A stretch of 64,000 bases of DNA from Paenibacillus sp. HGH0039 (GTDB taxonomy: Bacteria > Bacillota > Bacilli > Paenibacillales > NBRC-103111): positions 2,022,580-2,086,579 of the forward strand of contig NZ_KE150413.1 of the NCBI RefSeq assembly GCF_000411255.1. The letters run 5' to 3'. Position 1 is the first letter of the stretch; every line of letters begins with the position of its first letter. Shown here piece after piece: positions 17,291 through 25,325 of this stretch. The translations under genes and the position numbers were made by a program. Below the pieces are notes generated by a model that saw only the letters and a program-made list of their open reading frames with translations, was not told the origin of the DNA and made no database searches.

Positions 17291-18100
17291 ATGCCCGAAT
17301 GGCCCGAAATGGAACATTATCGGCAGGAATTGAACAAAAGGATTCAAAACCGCACGATCAGCGGGATTACCGTAAATAGACCGAAATCGCTGAACGTGCC
17401 GGAAGAAGAGTTTCGCGCGGCCGTCCTGGGAGCGGTTGTGGAGCGCGTGGACCGGAGGGCGAAGCAGCTCGTTTTCGTGTTGAGCGGAGAACGCTATCTG
17501 CTCCTTCATCTTATGCTGGGCGGAATGATGGTTCTCGGCACGGAAGCGGACAAGCCGGACCGGACGACGCAGATCGAGCTTCACTTCGGGGAGACGGCGC
17601 TTTATTTTATCGGGCTGAGGCTCGGGTATCTGCACCTGTACGGCAAACAGGGACTGGAAGCGGAGCTGGCATCTCTGGGACCGGAGCCGTTTGACGCGGA
17701 TCTGACCGCCGCCCGGTTTGCAGACATGCTGAAAACCGGCAAGGGCAATCTGAAAACGTGCCTGACCGATCAGCACTGGCTGGCCGGAATCGGCAACTGC
17801 TATTCCGACGAAATTTGCTTTGCTTCGGGTCTCCTGCCCTCCAGACGTCCGGCTGCTTTGGATGAGCACGAAGCGGCCCGTTTGTACACGTCCATGCGCA
17901 GCGTCCTTACCGAAGCGCTCAGAGCAGGGGGCTACATGGAAATGCCTCTCTACGATGGGGATGAGCGGACGGGCGGCTTCAACGAGCTGTGCCGTGTCTA
18001 CGATCGGGGCGACGAACCGTGCGTAAGATGCGGGAACCCGATTGTGTTTCAGACGCTGTCTTCGCGTAAATGCTTCTTTTGCGGCAACTGCCAGACATGA
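17291..18100 (+). CDS. Fpg/Nei (MutM) family DNA glycosylase
   Basis: 269 aa. It begins MPEWPEME, keeping the catalytic Pro2 and Glu3 of the family, with Trp at position 4 where Fpg usually has Leu. A central lysine in RRAKQLVF and the helix-two-turn-helix NLKTCLTDQHWLAGIGNCYSDE are present. The C-terminal zinc finger is C-x2-C-x16-C-x2-C (CVRC...CGNC) with an extra Cys inside. Fpg enzymes excise oxidised bases and cut abasic sites. The W4 form looks like a paralogue rather than the housekeeping MutM, so substrate range is uncertain. It lies 24 bases upstream of nfo, matching a base-excision repair operon. Confidence 0.88.
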   Translation: MPEWPEMEHYRQELNKRIQNRTISGITVNRPKSLNVPEEEFRAAVLGAVVERVDRRAKQLVFVLSGERYLLLHLMLGGMMVLGTEADKPDRTTQIELHFGETALYFIGLRLGYLHLYGKQGLEAELASLGPEPFDADLTAARFADMLKTGKGNLKTCLTDQHWLAGIGNCYSDEICFASGLLPSRRPAALDEHEAARLYTSMRSVLTEALRAGGYMEMPLYDGDERTGGFNELCRVYDRGDEPCVRCGNPIVFQTLSSRKCFFCGNCQT

Positions 18101-18124
18101 TAAGCGGAGGGGGAGAGAAGAACC

Positions 18125-18997
18125 ATGGCGCGCAAAAAGAAAAAAGATCTTCACGTCGGAGCTCATATCAGCACCCGAAAAGGGTTTTACCAGGCCGCAG
18201 TGACCGCTTCCGCAATCGGAGCCGGGGCTTTTCAATATTTTCCGAAAAATCCCCGCAGCCTCATTCTTAAAACAAACATAGACTGGGACGACGCCCGGCG
18301 GTGCGCGGAATATTCCCGGGAGAACGGCCTTCTTTCCATCGGGCATGCGCCGTATCCAGTGAATCCGGCCGTGGCAGACGGCCGGCAGGACGTGATGGTG
18401 GAAGCGATGCTCAACGCGCTGGAGATTGTGGATGCGTGCGGTTCCGTAGGTCTGGTCGTGCATTTCGGGAAGTTTTCCGGAAAAGATCCGTTACAAGGCT
18501 ATAAAAATATAATACAATGTACGAATAAGACGCTGAGCCAGTGGCGGGGCAGCGCGCTTCTCCTGCTTGAAAACCAGGCCGGCAGCGGTTCCCAGATGGG
18601 CACGACCATGGAGGAACTGGCCCGGATCAGACAGCTTTCGGAATATCCGGACAAAATCGGTTTCTGCCTGGATACCTGTCACGCGTTTGCGGCAGGTCTT
18701 TGGCACGGGGACGATTGGGACAAGGTGGAGAAAAGAGGCGGCGAGCTCGGGTATTTCGACCATTTGAAGGCCGTGCACCTCAACGATTCCCTCTATCCCC
18801 ACGGCTCCGGCAAGGACCGTCACGCCAATATCGGCGACGGGTATATCGGCCTGGAAGGATTCAGATCCTTACTGGCTTCGGATACCGTGCGGGGGATTCC
18901 GCTTGTGCTCGAAACGGGCAGCGGCCCGGACGGTACGCACAGGAAAGAGATTGCGCTAGTCAAGCAGACAGCCGGGGCGGCGGGAAAGGAATCCTGA
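18125..18997 (+). CDS. nfo: Deoxyribonuclease IV (AP endonuclease, family 2)
   Basis: 290 aa TIM-barrel enzyme with a tri-zinc site that cuts 5' of abasic sites and trims blocked 3' ends. Family signatures: VGAHISTRKGF near the N-terminus, NPRS, LVVHFGKF, LLENQAG, FCLDTCHAFAAG, HLNDS, DRHANIGDGYIG and the C-terminal ETGSG. The start follows a GGGGGAGAGAA sequence. It comes straight after the Fpg-family glycosylase, giving two consecutive base-excision steps in one operon. Its stop codon overlaps the start of the cREC-type gene. Confidence 0.95.
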   Translation: MARKKKKDLHVGAHISTRKGFYQAAVTASAIGAGAFQYFPKNPRSLILKTNIDWDDARRCAEYSRENGLLSIGHAPYPVNPAVADGRQDVMVEAMLNALEIVDACGSVGLVVHFGKFSGKDPLQGYKNIIQCTNKTLSQWRGSALLLLENQAGSGSQMGTTMEELARIRQLSEYPDKIGFCLDTCHAFAAGLWHGDDWDKVEKRGGELGYFDHLKAVHLNDSLYPHGSGKDRHANIGDGYIGLEGFRSLLASDTVRGIPLVLETGSGPDGTHRKEIALVKQTAGAAGKES

Positions 18998-19329
18998 TGA
19001 AGATTCACGTTTTTTTGGACGATCAGCGCAGATGTCCGGCCGGTTTTACTCTTGCGCGTAATGTGGAGGAATGCCGGCTGCTTTTGCAGGAATGCGAGGT
19101 GGACATCCTGTCGCTTGATTACGATTTGGGCTGGGACGAATCCGGGTGGGATATCGTAGCCTGGATGATCGGGACCGGCACTTTTCCGGCCCGCATTTAT
19201 TTGCACACGTCCAGCTTGGAAGGCCTGAACCGGATGTACCAGGCTTTGTACGCTTCGGTTCCTTCCGCAACCTCTCTTCATCCGGGACCTCCGCCTGCCG
19301 GTTTATTGGCCGAGCTTGCCGGGGGCTGA
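18997..19329 (+). CDS. Receiver-like protein of the cyclic-phosphate processing (cREC) type
   Basis: 110 aa. It begins MKIHVFLDDQRRCPAGF and contains ILSLDYDLGWDESGWDIVAWM and RIYLHTSS, a receiver-like fold. The LDD and LDYDLG acidic motifs and the HTSS segment match the cREC family, predicted by others to act on cyclic phosphates at RNA or nucleotide ends. It is not a response regulator: there is no output domain and the motif set differs. The start overlaps the nfo stop codon (TGATG), so translation is coupled to a DNA repair enzyme. Function is inferred only from family prediction and context. Confidence 0.7.
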   Translation: MKIHVFLDDQRRCPAGFTLARNVEECRLLLQECEVDILSLDYDLGWDESGWDIVAWMIGTGTFPARIYLHTSSLEGLNRMYQALYASVPSATSLHPGPPPAGLLAELAGG

Positions 19330-19370
19330 CTCATTTATACGTTTTTTTAGAGAAGAGAGGAGTCTTCGAC

Positions 19371-20135
19371 ATGATTCATTTGACCGATATTCATTTTATA
19401 CGCGAAGAACGGCATATCCTGCAGGATGTATCTTTTCATGCGGAAAAAGGCGAGCACTGGGTTCTGCTGGGCAAGAACGGGTCCGGCAAAACGACGCTCC
19501 TTGAGCTCATGAACGGCTACCAGTTTCCTTCCAGGGGCAAAGTCGAGGTGCTGGGCAACCGATACGGACAAGTCGACGTGCGCGAAGTCCGCAAGCGGAT
19601 CGGCTATATTTCCCAGTCTCTGTTTGAGAAAATGAATCTGGCGGATACGGTGTGGGAAGCGGTAGCGACCGGCGAGTACGCCTATCTGCGCTTTTACCAG
19701 GAAATTCCCGAAGATGTGAAAAAGAAAGCGATCGGCATGCTGGAAAGAATCGGACTGCCGCATGTCGCGATGCAGTCGATCGGAACGCTTTCGCAGGGCG
19801 AACGCAAGAAAGTAATGCTGGCCCGTTCCATGATGCAGAAACCGGAACTCCTGATTATGGACGAGCCCTGCTCGGGGCTGGACCTTTACGAACGCGAAAA
19901 GCTGCTGGCGGCGATCCGCGAATTCAGCGATCAAGAGATGACTGTGCTCTACGTCACGCATCATATCGAAGAAATCATCCCGATGTTTACGCATGTCGCG
20001 CTGATCGAACAGGGACGGATCATTGCGGCCGGACCCAAGGAAGAAGTACTGACGCCGGAACATCTCTACCAAGCTTTTCAGGTTCCGCTCGAAGTGGAGT
20101 GGTTCCGCAATAGACCATGGATAAAGGTGCTGTAA
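19371..20135 (+). CDS. ABC transporter ATP-binding protein (YlmA/ModF-like)
   Basis: 254 aa single ABC domain: Walker A GKNGSGKTT at about residue 40, Q-loop YISQS, signature LSQGERKKV, Walker B LLIMDEP, and H-loop VTHHIEEI. No permease or binding protein gene is adjacent, so it is either an orphan transporter ATPase or a soluble ABC protein; B. subtilis YlmA is a similar stand-alone ATPase. I chose ATG 19371 because GAGAGGAG lies eight bases upstream. The open frame reaches back to 19146 over the cREC gene and is not coding there. Confidence 0.85.
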   Translation: MIHLTDIHFIREERHILQDVSFHAEKGEHWVLLGKNGSGKTTLLELMNGYQFPSRGKVEVLGNRYGQVDVREVRKRIGYISQSLFEKMNLADTVWEAVATGEYAYLRFYQEIPEDVKKKAIGMLERIGLPHVAMQSIGTLSQGERKKVMLARSMMQKPELLIMDEPCSGLDLYEREKLLAAIREFSDQEMTVLYVTHHIEEIIPMFTHVALIEQGRIIAAGPKEEVLTPEHLYQAFQVPLEVEWFRNRPWIKVL

Positions 20136-20138
20136 GGA

Positions 20139-21185
20139 ATGACAGAACATGATTCGACTACAAACACGGCCCGCCTCATCGGCACGGCCAACCGCGGGTT
20201 CGCCCAGCATGCTCAGGAAGAAATCCGGCGGCTTATACCCGGCGTGAAATTCCGGACGCTTGTTCCGACGGAGACGTTTCTGGCGGAAGCGCCCGGAAGC
20301 TGGGACGAAATCTCGGCAGCCATCCGGGCGCAGGAGCCGATTTTTCTGCGGCATATGCAGCCTGTCCAGGGGGAGCGCGCTTTGTCCGGAACGGACGAGG
20401 ATATTTTGGCCGCCGCGGAACTGGCGTCCGAACTCGGCCGTCTGCACGCCGGAAGCAGCTCCACGGTCCAGGTGAGAATGGCCGACGGCACGGAAGTGCC
20501 TTACGGCGCCTCCGATGTCCGCGCGGCTTGCGAGATCGCGATGGGCGAGGCGACGGGGGCGGAGACGCTGGTGCGTCATGCGGACAAGATCCTTTCGGTC
20601 TATGTCGGGCATCAGGCGGTTTATGCCGGGGTCTCCGCACCGGAAGAGAATTTGTCCGACTGGAGCGGCGGCGCCATCCGCTTTCAGCGCGAAGAGAACC
20701 AGGTCTCCCGCGCGAAATTCAAGCTGCTCGAGGCAGAGCGCAAGTTTCATCTGCATTTTGCGGATTTCCGCAAAGCGGTCGATGTAGGCGCGGCTCCCGG
20801 CGGCTGGACTTCGCTGCTGCTGGAGCGTGGGCTTCACGTGACCGCGATCGACCCGGCCAAAATGCATCCGAGTCTCATCAAGCACCCGCGGCTTACGTAT
20901 CACGGGAAGAATGCCGCGGACGTGAAGCTGCGCCAGGACGAGTTCGATCTGCTCGTCTGCGATATGAGCTGGAGCCCGCGGCAGATGAGCCGGCTAATCC
21001 TCGATCTCCTTCCAGCGCTGCGAAGCGGGGGTACGGCGATCATCACGGCGAAACTGATGCACAAAAAACCCTTTCAGACGGTGAAAGAGTTGAAGCAGGA
21101 TTTTGAAGGGCAGTTGGAACTGCGGCAGGCGAAACAATTGTTTCACAACCGTGAAGAGCTTACGCTTTATTTTGTCAAAAAATAA
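20139..21185 (+). CDS. SAM-dependent methyltransferase, RlmM-like (FtsJ/RrmJ fold)
   Basis: 348 aa. The N-terminal half resembles a THUMP-type RNA-binding region (IGTANRGFAQHAQEEIRRL). The C-terminal half is an RrmJ/FtsJ methyltransferase with DVGAAPGGWTSLLLERG (SAM loop), a DLLVCDMSWSP motif and AKLMHKKPF, giving a likely K-D-K type catalytic set for ribose 2'-O-methylation. E. coli RlmM modifies C2498 of 23S rRNA and has the same layout, so an rRNA target is likely but not proven. It starts 4 bases after the ABC gene; AAAGGTG upstream serves as ribosome binding site. Confidence 0.85.
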   Translation: MTEHDSTTNTARLIGTANRGFAQHAQEEIRRLIPGVKFRTLVPTETFLAEAPGSWDEISAAIRAQEPIFLRHMQPVQGERALSGTDEDILAAAELASELGRLHAGSSSTVQVRMADGTEVPYGASDVRAACEIAMGEATGAETLVRHADKILSVYVGHQAVYAGVSAPEENLSDWSGGAIRFQREENQVSRAKFKLLEAERKFHLHFADFRKAVDVGAAPGGWTSLLLERGLHVTAIDPAKMHPSLIKHPRLTYHGKNAADVKLRQDEFDLLVCDMSWSPRQMSRLILDLLPALRSGGTAIITAKLMHKKPFQTVKELKQDFEGQLELRQAKQLFHNREELTLYFVKK

Positions 21186-21196
21186 TCCTGCCGGAG

Positions 21197-21667
21197 TCAT
21201 TCGGTGTTCATCATTCGTATGATCCACGTACAAAGAGTCGTCAGGCAGCCCCAGACCAGATAAGGCAGGAGCAGCCAGGCGGATTCTTTCGATAGCGGCG
21301 CGGTCAGAATTAGCATCCACCAGCCCGTAAGGGCGGCGATCATGCTGTCTGCCAAAGCCAGCCCGAAACTTTTTGCTTTGAAAAGAAAAAAGCCATAGGC
21401 CTGGCCGGCTAAATAATGGAGGATCACAACGAAAATCCAGGCGATCCCCACATTTTGAAATCCGCCCGTTTTTACGTAGACGAGTGCGACGGATGCGGCC
21501 ATACACGCGTGCATAAATCCTCTTGCGCTGACGATTAGTTGTCCGGAAGGAGCCCATGCCGGTTTTTTGACGGAAGAATACCACCGGATATCGGCAGGAA
21601 AAAGAGCGGCGGACAAGAGAAAGAGTCCGTACGTGACAACGGCGGCCAGCATAAATGGGTAGAACAA
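21197..21667 (-). CDS. tspO: TspO/MBR family membrane protein
   Basis: 156 aa with five predicted membrane helices. The family pattern WYSSVKKPAWAPSG (W-x-x-x-x-K-P-x-W-x-P) lies after the first helix, and the pattern of Trp and aromatic residues continues in later helices. TspO proteins bind tetrapyrroles and sterol-like ligands and are linked to stress and porphyrin handling. The start is TTG 21667, with a GGAGGGGGTG ribosome binding site seven bases upstream; the first ATG is too far. It is convergent with the RlmM-like gene and divergent from the Tad operon. Confidence 0.88.
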   Translation of the reverse strand: MFYPFMLAAVVTYGLFLLSAALFPADIRWYSSVKKPAWAPSGQLIVSARGFMHACMAASVALVYVKTGGFQNVGIAWIFVVILHYLAGQAYGFFLFKAKSFGLALADSMIAALTGWWMLILTAPLSKESAWLLLPYLVWGCLTTLCTWIIRMMNTE

Positions 21668-21756
21668 AAAGGCACCCCCTCCCGGATTGTTTGTCCATTA
21701 GTATAGGTATATGGGAATGCGGGACAGGTATGCCTGTAAAAAATGAAAAATAATCG

Positions 21757-21784
21757 TTGACCATCTGGGTAATTATGGTATAAT
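21757..21784 (+). promoter_or_regulatory. Near-consensus sigma-A promoter of the Tad pilus operon
   Basis: TTGACC and TATAAT spaced by 16 bases, with TG at the extended -10 position (TGGTATAAT). The expected transcript start is near 21791, leaving a leader of about 110 bases before the first ATG at 21904. Confidence 0.8.
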
Positions 21785-21800
21785 TAGCGGTAATTAAACA

Positions 21801-21825
21801 AGCGGATGCACAAAAGCGGAAGCAC
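21801..21825 (+). repeat. Short tandem direct repeat in Tad leader
   Basis: AGCGGATGCAC (21801-21811) and AGCGGAAGCAC (21815-21825), one mismatch apart. Each AGCGG can pair with CCGCT at 21825-21829, the 5' arm of the leader terminator, so they may act as anti-terminator elements (inference). Confidence 0.45.
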
Positions 21826-21872
21826 CGCTGATGTGGAAGAACACGTTTCTTCCTGTCAGTGGTGCTTTTTTG
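21821..21872 (+). terminator. Leader terminator / putative attenuator before Tad operon
   Basis: Outer stem AGCACCGCTGA / TCAGTGGTGCT plus an inner GGAAGAA / TTCTTCC stem, followed by T6. It lies 30-80 bases downstream of the predicted transcript start and before any gene of the operon, so transcripts must read through it. I see no recognisable riboswitch aptamer; the leader before it is only about 30 bases. Confidence 0.7.
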
Positions 21873-21903
21873 TGTTCATTTCCGGTACTAAGCGAGGTGA
21901 ACG

Positions 21904-21999
21904 ATGACACGACAAACCAAATGGCGTATCGCGCTTGCCGCAGGCGTGTCCGGCGCGGTGCTCATACTTGGCGGGATCGTACAGTGGAATGGCTGGTAA
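21904..21999 (+). CDS. 31-aa single-membrane-segment peptide, first gene of Tad operon
   Basis: The frame reads MTRQTKWRIALAAGVSGAVL then ILGGIVQWNGW and stops. It has a basic N-terminus and one hydrophobic helix of about 18 residues. GAGGTGAACG gives a clear ribosome binding site, and its stop overlaps the ribosome binding site of tadZ (TAAGGAGG). It could be a pilus assembly accessory peptide or the remaining N-terminal anchor of a CpaB-like protein, which often stands first in tad loci. No family match is claimed. Confidence 0.65.
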   Translation: MTRQTKWRIALAAGVSGAVLILGGIVQWNGW

Positions 22000-22011
22000 G
22001 GAGGCTGAAAG

Positions 22012-23139
22012 ATGAAAAGGATGCTGATCTTGATCGGGCCCGACAAGGAATTCGCGTCCGCAATGGAACGGTTTATCCGGGAAGGGGAGTACCGTGACCG
22101 GCTGGATATCCGGTCGGTTACCCATTGCGAGCACGCCGGAACGTTTGTGGAGCAAAACAGGGGGGAGCCCCTGCTGATCCTTCATGCGGAATCCATTGCG
22201 GATGAAGAGGTCATCCGTTGGCTCGGCGAGGGACATAACGGCCTTGTTTACCGTTTTTCGGAGATCCCGGAACGCACGGATTTGCCGGCCGGGAACCGGA
22301 TATACCGGTATCAGCCGTTTCGAACGATGCTCAGAGATTTGCTGCTGCGCGCGGCCGAACAAACCGGCGGTACCGGACTCGGGAGGACCGGATTCCGAAG
22401 CGGCCGTACGAGCGTTCTCGCCTTGTATTCGGCTTTTGGCGGAAGCGGTAAAAGCGTTCTTGCGCTGAATATGGCGGCGCAGCTTGCCGCACAGGGAAAG
22501 AAGGTTCTGTATATGTCTCTGGAAGCGGTGAGTTCTTCCGCACTGCTGATGAAGGACGGCCCGCCGGATTCCTTTTCGCGGCTTCTTTATGCGTGGAGGA
22601 AGTCCCCGGACCGGACTGCGGACTATGCGGATCTGCTTCAATGCCGTCATCCCGCTTACGGATTCGATTATTTGGCTCCTCTGCCGAACATCCGGGAAGC
22701 GGACGAATTGCAGGCGGAGGACGTGAGCGGGTTGGTCCGGCACATAGCCGACAGCGGGATTTGTGACGTCCTGGTGCTCGATCTGGACAGTGCCGTCCAG
22801 CCGAGGACCTTAGGCGCCCTGCAGGCCAGCGATATCGTCGTGTGGCTGGTTACTCAAGACGCGCACGCTTTGTACAAAACCCGGAAAGTCCAGGATGCCA
22901 TGAAGTCCATATGGTCCATGGAATCCTGCGCAAGCAAAAGCTTATTTGTTTTGAACAAATATACGGGAGGAGATTTTGGCTTGGCAAAGGAATATGACGT
23001 TGCGATATTCGAAACGCTTCCTTATATTCCTGCCTGGAAGAGCGTTTCGGACCCCGCCGACTGGCTCGGCGAGCCTGTTTTTGCCGCTCAAGTCGGTCAT
23101 ATGCTGCGCAGGTTTTCCGAGGGGGCTGAGGCGTTGTGA
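22012..23139 (+). CDS. tadZ: TadZ/CpaE-like ParA/MinD-family ATPase
   Basis: 375 aa. The N-terminal ~120 residues form an atypical receiver-like region, followed by an AAA/ParA-type domain with a deviant Walker A FGGSGKS at about 141-148, and LVLDLDS as the Walker B region. Family members localise Tad pilus machinery to a site in the cell. ATG 22012 has TAAGGAGGC upstream. It overlaps tadA by 4 bases. The second lysine of strict ParA proteins (KGGxGKT) is replaced (GGSGKS), common in TadZ. Confidence 0.88.
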   Translation: MKRMLILIGPDKEFASAMERFIREGEYRDRLDIRSVTHCEHAGTFVEQNRGEPLLILHAESIADEEVIRWLGEGHNGLVYRFSEIPERTDLPAGNRIYRYQPFRTMLRDLLLRAAEQTGGTGLGRTGFRSGRTSVLALYSAFGGSGKSVLALNMAAQLAAQGKKVLYMSLEAVSSSALLMKDGPPDSFSRLLYAWRKSPDRTADYADLLQCRHPAYGFDYLAPLPNIREADELQAEDVSGLVRHIADSGICDVLVLDLDSAVQPRTLGALQASDIVVWLVTQDAHALYKTRKVQDAMKSIWSMESCASKSLFVLNKYTGGDFGLAKEYDVAIFETLPYIPAWKSVSDPADWLGEPVFAAQVGHMLRRFSEGAEAL

Positions 23140-24392
23140 ATGAAGAATGGGTTCGTACGTTCAAGGAAGCCGTCAACGCCCGTCTGGATCCGACCCAGTC
23201 CACTTCGGACGAAGAATTGATGGAATTGATCGAGGAGGTGGTGCTTCGGGAAACAGGGGACGGACGGCTGACGGCAGGAGAAAAGTGGGAGATGGTGCAG
23301 CGGATTTTCCACTCCTATCGCGGTCTTGATATTTTACAGCCTTTAATCGACGATGCGTCCGTAACGGAAATTATGATCAACAGCCACCGGGATATTTTTA
23401 TCGAACGTGACGGGCGGGTCAGCCGGAACGAAGCCCGGTTCGAGAGCCGGGAGAAACTGGAGGACATCATCCAGGCCATCGTCGCCAAAGTGAACCGGAC
23501 CGTGAATGAAATGTCGCCGATCGTAGACGCCAGACTGCAGGACGGTTCCCGTGTCAATGTGGTGCTCCCCCCTGTGGCGCTGCAAGGCCCGACGATGACG
23601 ATCCGTAAGTTTCCGGCACAGCCGCTGACCATGAGCGATCTGATTGCCGTAGGAGCGTTGACGCAGGAGGCAGCGGAGCTGCTCGGCGTTTTTGTGAAAG
23701 CGAAATACAACATTTTTATCGGAGGGGGCACCGGTTCCGGCAAGACGACTTTTCTTAACGCTCTATCTCAGGGAATACCGGCGGACGAGCGGATCATCAC
23801 GATTGAGGATTCGGCAGAACTGCAAATCCGCACGGTTCCTAATCTGGTGAGCCTGGAAACGCGTAACGCAAATACCGAAGGCAAAGGCGGAATCGGCATC
23901 CGGGATCTGATCCGATCTTCTCTCAGGATGCGACCGAACCGGATTATCGTCGGGGAAGTCCGCGGAGCTGAGGCGCTGGATATGCTGGCGGCCATGAATA
24001 CCGGACATGACGGAAGCTTTTCCACGGGGCATTCCAACTCAACCGCCGACATGCTGAGTCGTCTGGAAATGATGGTGCTCAGCGCGGCGGACCTTCCGGT
24101 GGAGGTAGTCCGCAAGCAAATCTCGTCGGCCATAGATCTCATGGTTCATTTGTCCCGGATGCGGGACGGCTCCCGTAAGGTTGTTGAGATCAGCGAGCTG
24201 GCTGGACTAACCAATGGCGAAATCCTGTTGAACCCGTTGTTCCGGTTTGAAGACCAAGGGGAGGATGAGAACGGCAGAGTGAAAGGGAAGCTGATCTATA
24301 CGGGGAATCCGCTCGTTCACGGCTGGAAAAGCCAAATGGCTGGAGTGGAACTTCCGGACTGGATCGCCCGTGAGAAGGAGGCGGCGTCATGA
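23136..24392 (+). CDS. tadA: TadA/CpaF-type secretion ATPase
   Basis: 418 aa hexameric traffic ATPase that powers pilus assembly at the inner face of the membrane. Walker A GGGTGSGKTT lies at about 196-205, with an Asp box around ITIEDSAELQ, Walker B GEVRGAEALDML, and a His box TGHDGSFSTGHSN. The start is GTG, overlapping the tadZ stop (GTGA). It overlaps tadB by 4 bases, showing tight coupling. Confidence 0.95.
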   Translation: MNEEWVRTFKEAVNARLDPTQSTSDEELMELIEEVVLRETGDGRLTAGEKWEMVQRIFHSYRGLDILQPLIDDASVTEIMINSHRDIFIERDGRVSRNEARFESREKLEDIIQAIVAKVNRTVNEMSPIVDARLQDGSRVNVVLPPVALQGPTMTIRKFPAQPLTMSDLIAVGALTQEAAELLGVFVKAKYNIFIGGGTGSGKTTFLNALSQGIPADERIITIEDSAELQIRTVPNLVSLETRNANTEGKGGIGIRDLIRSSLRMRPNRIIVGEVRGAEALDMLAAMNTGHDGSFSTGHSNSTADMLSRLEMMVLSAADLPVEVVRKQISSAIDLMVHLSRMRDGSRKVVEISELAGLTNGEILLNPLFRFEDQGEDENGRVKGKLIYTGNPLVHGWKSQMAGVELPDWIAREKEAAS

Positions 24393-25321
24393 TGCTCCCG
24401 GTTGCGGCCTGTCTCGCAGGGTTGGTTCTCTGGCTTGTTTTATTGACGCAGGATAGAAGAAAACGGCGGAAATTGGCGAAGAGAGGCGATAATGGCGGGC
24501 ATGAGGGGAGTAGACAGCAGTCCCCGAAAGCAAATCCCCCTCCTGAAAGGAAAACGGCGGCACGCCCTGCTCCCGCGGGCCTTACGGATTACGGCAGCTA
24601 CCGGATGACGGTCCGGGAAATGCTGCTGACGTCCGGCTTATTCGGACTGGTTTTTGCGGGGATCGCGTACATTTTTTACAAGGAGCCTCTGCTTGCTCTG
24701 CTTTGCGCGCTGCTCGGCTTGCTGGTTCCCCGCTTCCGCAAAGTATGGCTGATAACCGGGCGGAAGGCGAAATTGATCCTTCAGTTCAAGCAGGCTCTGT
24801 ACTGCATGTCCACGTCTCTTACAGCCGGAAGGTCCGTAGAAAATTCATTCCGCGAAGCATGGAAGGATCTTCAGCTGCTCTATCCCGATCCGAACTGCTT
24901 GATTGTCCGGGAATTCGAAATCATCGTAAGGCGGCTAGACAACGGAGAACCGATTGAACATGCCGTTGCGGATTTTGCGGTACGGGCACAGTGCGACGAT
25001 ATTACGAATTTCTCCGATGTGTTCACGACCTGCAAGAGAACGGGCGGCAATCTGGTGGAGGTCATCCGCCGAACTGCCGGCATTATCGGAGATAAGCTGG
25101 ACATTGAGCAAGACATTTCGGTTATGGTGGCCCAGAAAAAACTGGAATCGCGTGTTCTTCTTGCCGCTCCCGTTTGTATGGTCGCTGTACTCAGTTTCAG
25201 CTCCCCCGACTATATGGCCCCGCTGTACAGCGGGGCGGGACCACTCATTATGACGGGAGGACTGCTTGCTCTGGGAGGCTGCTTGTGGCTGACCGGCAAG
25301 ATTATGGACATAAAGGTGTGA
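24389..25321 (+). CDS. tadB: TadB-like type II secretion F-domain membrane protein
   Basis: 310 aa. It has an N-terminal membrane anchor, a basic Lys/Arg/Ser linker (residues about 22-65), further helices at about 85-115, then the T2SSF domain (LYCMSTSLTAGRSVENSFREA ... DLLIVREFEIIVRRLDNGE region) and two C-terminal helices. With TadC it forms the platform that TadA engages. It overlaps tadA by four bases (ATGA). Confidence 0.9.
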   Translation: MMLPVAACLAGLVLWLVLLTQDRRKRRKLAKRGDNGGHEGSRQQSPKANPPPERKTAARPAPAGLTDYGSYRMTVREMLLTSGLFGLVFAGIAYIFYKEPLLALLCALLGLLVPRFRKVWLITGRKAKLILQFKQALYCMSTSLTAGRSVENSFREAWKDLQLLYPDPNCLIVREFEIIVRRLDNGEPIEHAVADFAVRAQCDDITNFSDVFTTCKRTGGNLVEVIRRTAGIIGDKLDIEQDISVMVAQKKLESRVLLAAPVCMVAVLSFSSPDYMAPLYSGAGPLIMTGGLLALGGCLWLTGKIMDIKV

Positions 25322-25325
25322 CGAC

